A DNA stretch of 16,736 nt from DASPXY01 sp038227745 (GTDB lineage Bacteria; Planctomycetota; Planctomycetia; Gemmatales; Gemmataceae), in assembly GCA_038227745.1 (NCBI GenBank), contig JBBRPS010000118.1, forward strand, positions 1-16,736, read 5' to 3'. Position 1 is the stretch's first letter. Every line of letters begins with the position of its first letter. Both the position numbers and the translations under genes were made by a program. Shown piece by piece: positions 5,595 through 12,552 of the stretch. The notes beneath the pieces were generated by a model. That model searched no databases and had not been told where the DNA came from. It worked only from the letters and a program-made list of their open reading frames with translations.

Positions 5595-7091
5595 ATGCGG
5601 ACCAGGCAGCACCAGCCCGATGAGAACTTCCACGACGGGCGCGACGAGCTGAACCTCGCCGACTTCCCCATCTCCGTACTCCAGCGCCAGCAACCGCTGG
5701 ACGAGAACGGCGAGAAGCTCGACGCGGCCACCTACGAGGCCGGCCGCTACGACCGCGACGCCCGCCAGCGCGTCCGCCAGCGCGTCACGCTGGAGACGTC
5801 GTCGCGCCACGGCCTGCCGACGCCCGCCGACGAGAACGTCATCCTCGCGCTGCTGTACGTCGCCAAGCACACGCACAACTTCGCCGAGCCGGTGGTGCGC
5901 TTCGCCCCGCGGCAGCTTTTCAAGATCATGGGCTGGGCGCCGAACAGCCGCAGTTACGACCGCCTGCGCGACGTGCTGCGCCGCCTCAAGGCGCTGGTGA
6001 TCCGCTACGAAAACTCCTGGTGGGACATCGGCGGCCGCGCCTACGAGGCGGAGGTGGCGACCGGCATCGTCAGCGAGTACGAGCTGGGCCGGCAGGTGAG
6101 CGGGCGCAAGAAAGGCGGCTCGCCACCGCCGTGCTGGGTGTGCTGGACGCCGCGCTTCCAGCAGAGCCTGAGCAGTGGCAACCTCAAAAAGCTCGACCTG
6201 GAACGGCTGTTCGCGCTGCGCCTGCCGACGTCGCAGCGGATGTACCGCTTCCTCGACAAGCGCTTTTACCCGCCGCACCAGCCGCCGACGGTCGAGATGG
6301 ACCTGCACGATTTCGCGTGCGGCCACATCGGTCTGAGCCGCGTGGAAAACGTCGCCGAGCTGAAGCGCCGCCTGGCGCCGGCCATCGAGGAGCTGGAGTC
6401 GATCGGCTTCCTCGCCAAGGCCGACCCGTCGGAGCGTTACCAGAAGGTGCGGCCCGGGGCGTGGCGCGTCCGCTTCCGCGCCGGGCCGCAATTCCTGACG
6501 CGCTCGCGCCCCGACGCCGCCGGGACGCGGGCCATGCCGCTCGCGCCTCCGCTCGACCTGCAGACGCCGCCGCGGGTAGTGGACGCGGTCGTCGAGTCCG
6601 TCCCGGGCGAGGACTCGTTGGAGCGAGCGCTGGCCACGGAATTCTATCGGCTGTGGGGGTCAGGGCCGGCGCACCCCGGTGAGCGCGACCTGGAGCAGGC
6701 GCGGGCCGTGGCGGCGCAGTACGGGGCGGACGCGGCGAAGGGCATGATCGCCGACCTGGCGCGGGTGGTGAAGAAGTGCTGGCCGGAGTGCAAGTCGTTC
6801 AGCGGGGCGGCCGGCAAGTACGCCGCGGACGCCGCCCGCGCTTTCGAGGAGCGGGCGCGCCAGGGCGAGCGCGCCCGCCAGACCGACGCCCGCCGCGACC
6901 AGGAGCGCGAGACGGCCGCCCGCGAGGCCGAACGGCGGCAGCGTCTGGAGTCGCGCTGGCAGGCCCTGAACGAGGCGGAGCGGGCGGAGCTGGAACGCCA
7001 GGTGTCGCGGGGGCGGCCGGAGCTGCGCGATCGCCCCGGCATCCTCAAGGTGCTGTGCCTCAACCGGCTGGAGGAGGGCGCAGGGCAGTAA
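5595..7091 (+). CDS. Replication initiator protein A (RPA/RepA-type)
   Basis: The product is 498 residues from the ATG at 5595, preceded by a GCGAGAG purine stretch. The open frame extends to an ATG at 5310, but those 95 residues lie in the origin-like DNA, are Cys/Arg/Pro-rich and do not look coding. Residues 1-290 resemble the RPA family (replication initiator protein A), with two winged-helix-like parts. The first has an ENVILALLYVAKH segment and MGWAPNSRSYDRLRDVLRRL starting at 112. The second has RMYRFLDKRFY at 215 and GHIGLSR...LKRRLAPAIEELESIGFL at 243-273. This is the typical layout for iteron-binding initiators. Residues about 417-465 form a highly charged coiled coil (EERARQGERARQ...), an unusual addition that may mediate oligomer or partner contact. 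The gene directly follows the iteron arrays and precedes the methylase by 84 bp. Confidence 0.75.
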   Translation: MRTRQHQPDENFHDGRDELNLADFPISVLQRQQPLDENGEKLDAATYEAGRYDRDARQRVRQRVTLETSSRHGLPTPADENVILALLYVAKHTHNFAEPVVRFAPRQLFKIMGWAPNSRSYDRLRDVLRRLKALVIRYENSWWDIGGRAYEAEVATGIVSEYELGRQVSGRKKGGSPPPCWVCWTPRFQQSLSSGNLKKLDLERLFALRLPTSQRMYRFLDKRFYPPHQPPTVEMDLHDFACGHIGLSRVENVAELKRRLAPAIEELESIGFLAKADPSERYQKVRPGAWRVRFRAGPQFLTRSRPDAAGTRAMPLAPPLDLQTPPRVVDAVVESVPGEDSLERALATEFYRLWGSGPAHPGERDLEQARAVAAQYGADAAKGMIADLARVVKKCWPECKSFSGAAGKYAADAARAFEERARQGERARQTDARRDQERETAAREAERRQRLESRWQALNEAERAELERQVSRGRPELRDRPGILKVLCLNRLEEGAGQ

Positions 7092-7175
7092 AGCCCACGG
7101 GTCGTACCCCTGTGTGCTCTCCATTGCGGGGAGGGACAGGCAGCCCTTGCTCGGCGAGCAAAAGGAAGCGTCACC

Positions 7176-10100
7176 ATGTCGAAAGATCTGCACGAAATCC
7201 AGTCCTTGCTCGACGACACCAACCCGGCCGGGCTGACGGAGTTGTTCCTGGGGCTGCTGCAGTGGGGCCGCCCCAAGGGCTCGCTGCGCTCCCTGTCCCT
7301 GTCCCTGACCGTGACCGTCCACACCACGCTCAGGGCGGCCCCTGTGGCGCAGCTCGGCGGCCTGCCCGTGCTGCGCATCGACTGGCCCGGCGACCGCCTC
7401 CCCAGCCTCATCCAGCGCCGCGAGGTCTACCAGGCCCTCGCCCCCACCGACCGCGAGCACCTCCTCTGCTACGTCGCCGACGGCGGCCGCCAGAAGGCGT
7501 TCGTCTGGGCGCGGCGGCGCGAGGACGGCCGCGTCGAGCTGCGCACCCTGCCCTACGAGTCCGGCACGCCGGCGCGGACCACCGTCGAGCGCCTCGCCGC
7601 CCTCGCCTTCAGCCCCGCGGAGATGACCGACGATGAGCCGGGCGCCTCCGCGGTCCTCGATCACCTCAACGCCGCCTTCGACGTGGAGGCCGTCACGCGC
7701 CGCTTCTTCGCGGAGTACGACGGCGTCTTCGACCGCGTCAAGGCGGCCGTCACGGGCCTCGCCGTCGGCGAGGCGCGCCACCTGTGGACGCAGCGCCTCT
7801 TCAACCGCCTGATGTTCGTCTACTTCGTCCAGCGCAAAGGGTGGCTGTCCTTCGACGGCGACCGCAACTACCTGCGCGCCCTCTTCGACGCCTCCCGGGC
7901 CACCGGCGACGACTTCCTCAACGACCGCCTTCACTTCGCCTTCTTCCACGGCCTGAGCGCGTTCTGCCACGAGAAGGAGACTTTCTCCGAGGACGAGCGG
8001 CGGCGGCGGCGCGGGCGGGTGCCGTACCTCAATGGCGGCCTGTTCGACCGCGAGGACGAGTACGATGACCGCGGCCGGGTCGCCCTCCCCGACGCCGCCT
8101 TTGCCGAGATCCTGGAGCTGTTCGAGCGCTACAACTTCACGGTGACCGAGTCCACTCTGTTCGACGTCGAGGTGGCGGTCGATCCCGAGATGCTCGGGAA
8201 GGTGTTCGAGGAACTGGTCACCAGGCGCAACGACAGGGGCGCCTTCTACACGCCGCGGCCGATCGTGGCCTACATGTGCCGCGAGGCGCTCAAGTACCAC
8301 CTCGGACGGACCGTGCCGGACCAAACGGCGATAGCGCGCTTCGTGGATGAGGCCGACCCGTCGGCGCTGCCCAACCCCGAGGCGGTGCTGGACTCGCTGC
8401 GGCGCGTGCGCGTGTGCGACCCGGCGTGCGGCAGCGGCGCCTACCTCCTGGGCATGATGCAGGAGCTGCTGCGCCTCCGCGCCGCCCTGTTCGACAAGCA
8501 GGGCCGCCCGCTCGACCCGGCCACCGCCTACGGGCGCAAGCTGGAGGTCATTCAGAATAATCTCTACGGCGTCGATCTCGACCCGTTCGCGGTCGATATC
8601 GCCCGACTGCGGCTCTGGCTGAGTTTGGCGATAGACTATGACGGCGAAGTCGGCGACTTGACGGGAGAGGACACAAGCCCGAAGCGCAAGCGAGGGGAGG
8701 ACGGTCCCTCGCTTGCGCTTCGGGCTTGTGTGACTGTCGGGGACTTGACGGGAGAGGATACGAGCCCGAAGCGCAAGCGAGGGGAAGACGGTCCCTCGCT
8801 TGCGCTTCGGGCTTGTGTGACTGTCGGGGATTTGACGGGAGAGGATACAAGCCCGAAGCGCAAGCGAGGGGAAGACGATCCCTCGCTCGCGCTTCGGGCT
8901 TGTGTGACTTCGGACTCCGTCGAGCAGCGACCGCCGCCGCTGCCGAACCTGAAGTTCAAGCTTGTGGCCGGCGACAGCCTCGCCGCCCCCAACCCGGAAG
9001 CCGCCGCCGACACGGATCGCAACCTACTCGCCGAGGAGCGCGGGCCCACCGAGGAATTCGGGGGCGACGGCGCCTTCGACTGGCGCGTGAAGTTCGTCGA
9101 GGTGTTCCGCGACGGCGGCTTCGACGTCGTCCTGGCCAACCCGCCCTACGTCCGCAGCCGGCTCGTCAACACGGAGTACCGCGAGCGGCGCCTCAAGCCC
9201 GTCTACCCGGAGGTCTACAAGGGCACCGCCGACATCTACGTCTTCTTCTACGCCCGCGCCCAGCAGCTGCTGCGGCCGGGGGGCGTCGGCTGCTTCATCT
9301 CCTCGAACAAGTGGCTGCGCGCCGACTACGGCAAGAAGCTGCTGCAACACCTGGTGGACCGGCAGGCATTCCGCCTGGCCGTGGACTTCGGCGAGCTGCC
9401 GGTGTTCGAGACGGCGGCGACGTTCCCCGCCATCTTCCTGTGGCAGAAGCTGCCGCGCGACGGCGCCCCGACGCACTGGGCGGTCGTCAAGGACCTGCAG
9501 CGCTGCTATGACGAGGGCATTCGCGCGCACGTGTCGCGCCTGGCGGAGGAACTGCCGGCGGCGCAGTTCGTCAAGGACGGCGACCGCTTCCTCAGCCCGT
9601 GGCTGGCGGCACGGCGGGCGCGGATGCGCAAGAGCGGCGGACGCCTCGGCGAACTGCTGAAGCGGCAGATCTTCTACGGCATCAAGACCGGCCTGAACAG
9701 GGCGTTCCTCATCGACGCCGCGACGCGCGCCCGCCTGGCGGAGGACGGCAAGAGCGGGGCGATCCTCAAGCCGCTGCTGCGCGGCGACGATGTTCGCCGC
9801 TATGAGGCCCATTTCCGCGAGCGCTACCTGATCTTCACGCGCCGCGGCGTGGACATCGACCAGTACCCCGCGGTACGCGCGTACCTGGAGGCGTTCCGCG
9901 CCGACCTGACGCCGAAGCGGTCGAAGACGGAGAAGCGCGGCCGCAAGCCGGGCGCCTACGAGTGGTACGAGCTGCAGGACACGGTTGAGTACTACGAGGC
10001 GTTCGAGCGGCCGAAGATCCTCTACCCGGTGATCGGCAAGGAGTCGCGCTTCGTCCGCGACGACTCGGCGTATTACAGCAACGACAAGACGTTCCTGCTG

Positions 10101-10559
10101 CCGACGGGCGATTGGTATCTTGTCGGAGTGCTGAACTCGAAATCGGCGTTCGAGTACCTGCAGGGGACGTGCTCGGTGCTGGGCGACGAGAGGAAGGGCG
10201 GGCGGCTGGAGTTCCGCGGCATCTCCATGGAGACGCTGCCGATCCCTGACGCGGACCGGGCGAACCGCGCGGCGGTGGCGCGGCTGGCGGAGGAGGCGCA
10301 GCGGCTGCACGCGGAGCGGCGGCGGCGGGTGGAGCGGTTCCTGCGCGACGTCGGGCTGTGCGCCGCGGATCTGAACGAGAAGAACCGACTGGAGCGGCCG
10401 TGGGCGCTGAAGCCGGAGCAGTTCGCGGCGCTGGCGCGGGGTGCGGACCCGAAGGCCCACGCATCGGCGCGCGCGGAGACGCAGGCGCTGACGGCGCGGA
10501 TCGAGAAGGTTGCGCGCGAGATCGACCGGCATGTGGAGGCCCTGTACGGATTGGGATGA
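7176..10559 (+). CDS. Eco57I-like Type IIG restriction enzyme / N6-adenine DNA methyltransferase
   Basis: The product is 1127 residues, from an ATG with AAAGGAAG 8-15 bp upstream. The N-terminal 220 residues resemble the leading domain of single-chain Type IIG enzymes; I do not see a clear PD-(D/E)xK nuclease site, so cleavage activity is uncertain. A helical linker (FNRLMFVYFVQRKGWL, GAFYTPRPIVAYM) leads to the methylase: SAM-binding motif I DPACGSGAYLLG from 415 and catalytic motif IV NPPY at 655-658, the N6-adenine signature. A TaqI-like specificity domain follows (IKTGLNRAFLID, LKPLLRGDDVRRY, a late GVLNSKSAFEYL segment), ending in a coiled coil. Residues 492-578 are three tandem 29-residue repeats inserted between the DPFAVDIARLRLWLSLAID helix and the LVAGDSL strand, an odd position within the catalytic domain. 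It stands alone with no separate restriction or specificity gene, beside the replication module. A BREX PglX-type role is less likely without BREX neighbours. Confidence 0.85.
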   Translation: MSKDLHEIQSLLDDTNPAGLTELFLGLLQWGRPKGSLRSLSLSLTVTVHTTLRAAPVAQLGGLPVLRIDWPGDRLPSLIQRREVYQALAPTDREHLLCYVADGGRQKAFVWARRREDGRVELRTLPYESGTPARTTVERLAALAFSPAEMTDDEPGASAVLDHLNAAFDVEAVTRRFFAEYDGVFDRVKAAVTGLAVGEARHLWTQRLFNRLMFVYFVQRKGWLSFDGDRNYLRALFDASRATGDDFLNDRLHFAFFHGLSAFCHEKETFSEDERRRRRGRVPYLNGGLFDREDEYDDRGRVALPDAAFAEILELFERYNFTVTESTLFDVEVAVDPEMLGKVFEELVTRRNDRGAFYTPRPIVAYMCREALKYHLGRTVPDQTAIARFVDEADPSALPNPEAVLDSLRRVRVCDPACGSGAYLLGMMQELLRLRAALFDKQGRPLDPATAYGRKLEVIQNNLYGVDLDPFAVDIARLRLWLSLAIDYDGEVGDLTGEDTSPKRKRGEDGPSLALRACVTVGDLTGEDTSPKRKRGEDGPSLALRACVTVGDLTGEDTSPKRKRGEDDPSLALRACVTSDSVEQRPPPLPNLKFKLVAGDSLAAPNPEAAADTDRNLLAEERGPTEEFGGDGAFDWRVKFVEVFRDGGFDVVLANPPYVRSRLVNTEYRERRLKPVYPEVYKGTADIYVFFYARAQQLLRPGGVGCFISSNKWLRADYGKKLLQHLVDRQAFRLAVDFGELPVFETAATFPAIFLWQKLPRDGAPTHWAVVKDLQRCYDEGIRAHVSRLAEELPAAQFVKDGDRFLSPWLAARRARMRKSGGRLGELLKRQIFYGIKTGLNRAFLIDAATRARLAEDGKSGAILKPLLRGDDVRRYEAHFRERYLIFTRRGVDIDQYPAVRAYLEAFRADLTPKRSKTEKRGRKPGAYEWYELQDTVEYYEAFERPKILYPVIGKESRFVRDDSAYYSNDKTFLLPTGDWYLVGVLNSKSAFEYLQGTCSVLGDERKGGRLEFRGISMETLPIPDADRANRAAVARLAEEAQRLHAERRRRVERFLRDVGLCAADLNEKNRLERPWALKPEQFAALARGADPKAHASARAETQALTARIEKVAREIDRHVEALYGLG
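8649..8909 (+). repeat. Three tandem 87-bp in-frame palindromic elements
   Basis: Three head-to-tail units start at 8649, 8736 and 8823, each exactly 87 bp (29 codons). Each contains a long inverted repeat of 24-bp arms with a 9-nt loop: 8673-8696 with 8706-8729 (perfect), 8760-8783 with 8793-8816 (one mismatch), and 8847-8870 with 8880-8903 (one mismatch). The translated unit includes SPKRKRGED and SLALRACVT. The units differ at seven codons, six of them synonymous. The element is read in frame through the methylase gene, recalling the protein-inserted palindromic elements of Rickettsia. It is not a CRISPR, since there are no unique spacers. Confidence 0.9.
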
Positions 10560-10785
10560 CGGCCCGGAGTGGGCTTGCCGTTTCGCGCTGGCGCTACTTC
10601 ACCCCGCACTTCACAACTCCCGCCGCGTGGGAACAGGTGGCAAGGGGCCGCGCGGCCGGTAGGATGAGCCGCGAGGCCCGGTGCCGTGGGTCAGGTCTCC
10701 GATCCTGACAAAATAAAGTAAGGATCGGAGTCCTGACCCACGGCCCGGAGCAGTCTCGAAACGACACCCACGAGGAGCGCATCCC
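10560..10785. other. Intergenic region before zwf
   Basis: This gap contains an 18-bp sequence at 10572-10589 that recurs at 12504-12521, a perfect 12-bp palindrome GGCCGCGCGGCC (10646-10657), and the long inverted repeat at 10683-10744. No convincing promoter for zwf was found. The hairpin loop is the only AT-rich part. Confidence 0.6.
10683..10744. repeat. Long inverted repeat with AT-rich loop (MITE- or REP-like)
   Basis: Arms at 10683-10706 and 10721-10744 are 24 bp with a single mismatch; an outer CCGG/CCGG pair continues the stem after one bulged base. The 14-nt loop (GACAAAATAAAGTA) is AT-rich, unlike the surroundings. It ends 41 bp before the zwf ATG. No T-run follows on the plus strand, so a simple terminator is unlikely. 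It resembles mobile REP-type or MITE elements; it could also act as a terminator or attenuator. Confidence 0.75.
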
Positions 10786-12372
10786 ATGAAGGCCGCAGAA
10801 GTCGTTCACACCGAAGGGCCGCGCCCCGCCGCCGGCCAGGCCGGCCAGGCACGCATCACCGAGCCGGTCACCGTCGTCATCTTCGGCGCCACGGGCGACC
10901 TTGCCGCGCGCAAGCTCGTGCCCGCCCTGTTCAGCCTCTGGCACGACGGCTACCTGCCCGAGAAACTCGCCGTCGTCGGCCTCGGGCGGCGCGACAAGGA
11001 CAGCGATAAGTTCCGCGAGGAGCAGCGCGATGCCGCCGAGGCGCACCGCCGCGTTCACCCCGAAGCCAACGGCCGCTGGGACGACTTCGCCGCCCACCTC
11101 TTCTACCACCGCGCCGACTTCACCCGCGCCGACGCCTACCCCGGCCTCGGCCAGCACCTGACCGGCCTGGAGGCGAAGCAGGGCCTGAGCGGCAACCGCC
11201 TCTACTACCTGGCGACCGACCCCGACTACTTCGCCCCCATCGTCGAGCACCTCGGCGCCGCCGGCCTCCTCGACCGCGAGCGCGACCGCCCCTGGGCACG
11301 CATCGTCATCGAGAAACCGTTCGGCCACGACCTGGCCAGCTCGCGCGAGCTGGACCGGCGCCTGCTGCGCGTGCTGCGCGAGGACCAGCTCTACCGGATC
11401 GACCACTACCTCGGCAAGGAGACGGTGCAGAACATCCTGACGTTCCGCTTCGGCAACGCCATCTTCGAGCCGATCTTCAACCGCCGTTACATCGACCACG
11501 TGCAGATTACCGCTGCCGAGACCGTCGGCATGGAGGGGCGGCGCGGCGCCTACTACGACCACGCCGGCGCCCTGCGCGACGTGGTGCAGAACCACCTGCT
11601 GCAGCTCCTCGCGCTGGTCGCGATGGAGCCGCCGGCCGGCATGACTGCCCGCGACATCCACGACGAGAAGCTCAAGGTGCTGCGCTGCCTGGTGCCGCTG
11701 ACCGGCGCGCAGGTTACCCGCCGCACCGTGCGCGGCCAGTATGGCGCCGGCGCCATCAACGGCAAGCCGGTGCCCGCCTACCGCGACGAGGAGGCGGTGG
11801 CGCGCGACTCGGTGACGGAGACGTACGTGGCCATGCGCGTGGACATCGACAGCTGGCGCTGGGCGGGGGTGCCGTTCCTGGTGCGGGCGGGCAAGCGGAT
11901 GCCGCGGCGCGTGACGGAGATCGCCATCCAGTTCAAGCTGCCGCCGCTGCGCCTGTTCCGGACGGTCGAGTGCGCGGGCGACGTCTGCGACGTGACGCAG
12001 GCGCAGCCGAATGTGCTGGCGTTCCGCATCCAGCCCGACGAGGGCATCAGCCTGTCGTTCTCGACGAAGCGGCCGGGGATGAGCGTGGAGCTGCATCCGG
12101 TGCTGATGGATTTCCGTTACGGGGCGGCGTTCCGCCAGGCGCTGCCGGAGGCGTACGAGCGCCTGCTGCTGGACGCGCTGCGCGGCGATGCGACGCTGTT
12201 CATGCGCTCGGACGAGCTGGATGCGGCGTGGGAGTACGTGACGCCGATCCTGGAGGCGTGGCGGGGGCAGGCGGCGCCGGACTTCCCGAACTACGCGGCC
12301 GGCACGTGGGGGCCGGAGGAGGCGGACAAACTGATCGCAGGCTGCTGCCAGGGCGGTTGGCGGCAGCCGTGA
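10786..12372 (+). CDS. zwf: Glucose-6-phosphate 1-dehydrogenase
   Basis: The product is 528 residues, slightly longer than the usual 480-510 because of an N-terminal extension of about 25 residues (MKAAEVVHTEGPRP...). It oxidises glucose 6-phosphate to 6-phosphogluconolactone with NADP+ or NAD+, the first step of the oxidative pentose phosphate pathway, in the cytoplasm. The nucleotide-binding motif GATGDLA is at 34-40 (commonly GASGDLA). The active-site signature RIDHYLGKE is at 204-212 and includes the substrate-binding histidine H207 and lysine K211. Conserved FRFGNAIFEPIFNRRYIDHVQI and YYDHAGALRDVVQNHLLQLLAL segments follow, and the C-terminal domain has IQFKLPPLRLF. The start ATG is preceded by GAGGAG at 10772-10777. 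No 6-phosphogluconolactonase or gnd gene is adjacent; palindromic repeats isolate the gene on both sides. Confidence 0.95.
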   Translation: MKAAEVVHTEGPRPAAGQAGQARITEPVTVVIFGATGDLAARKLVPALFSLWHDGYLPEKLAVVGLGRRDKDSDKFREEQRDAAEAHRRVHPEANGRWDDFAAHLFYHRADFTRADAYPGLGQHLTGLEAKQGLSGNRLYYLATDPDYFAPIVEHLGAAGLLDRERDRPWARIVIEKPFGHDLASSRELDRRLLRVLREDQLYRIDHYLGKETVQNILTFRFGNAIFEPIFNRRYIDHVQITAAETVGMEGRRGAYYDHAGALRDVVQNHLLQLLALVAMEPPAGMTARDIHDEKLKVLRCLVPLTGAQVTRRTVRGQYGAGAINGKPVPAYRDEEAVARDSVTETYVAMRVDIDSWRWAGVPFLVRAGKRMPRRVTEIAIQFKLPPLRLFRTVECAGDVCDVTQAQPNVLAFRIQPDEGISLSFSTKRPGMSVELHPVLMDFRYGAAFRQALPEAYERLLLDALRGDATLFMRSDELDAAWEYVTPILEAWRGQAAPDFPNYAAGTWGPEEADKLIAGCCQGGWRQP

Positions 12373-12501
12373 GGGCTGGTAGACGATCGTTTCAGAAGTT
12401 CGCGGCCAGCGCGGTAGGGTGGGCACTGCCCACCAGCTCCCGGAAGCGGTGGGCAGTGCCCACCCTACCGCGCTACTGGCGGCAGCCGTGAGGGCTGGTA
12501 G
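12358..12501. repeat. 25-bp direct repeats flanking a perfect 27-bp inverted repeat
   Basis: An exact 25-bp direct repeat lies at 12358-12382 and 12477-12501, offset 119 bp. The first copy spans the last codons and stop of zwf (encoding the end WRQP). Between them is a perfect inverted repeat with 27-bp arms, 12408-12434 and 12448-12474, around a 13-nt loop. Its arms contain GTGGGCACTGCCCAC, itself a palindrome. The layout suggests insertion or copying of a REP-like palindrome with duplication of flanking DNA. The hairpin could also end zwf transcription. Confidence 0.85.
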
Positions 12502-12552
12502 CTGGCTTGCCGTTTCGCGCTCGCCCCGACCTTCTTTGGAGAGGACACAACC

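Noticed and set aside
6660..8324. Long minus-strand open frames (e.g. 554 codons) opposite the initiator and methylase; similar ones opposite the kinase, zwf and hydrolase
   Set aside because: They are antisense shadows caused by high GC at third codon positions, with His/Arg/Val-rich, domain-free translations.
8649..8909. CRISPR-like or tandem non-coding repeat array
   Set aside because: Units are directly adjacent with no unique spacers, are multiples of three and keep the methylase frame open.
7176..10559. BREX PglX methylase
   Set aside because: No BrxA, BrxB, BrxC, PglZ or BrxL genes are adjacent. Domain order fits a stand-alone Eco57I-like enzyme better.
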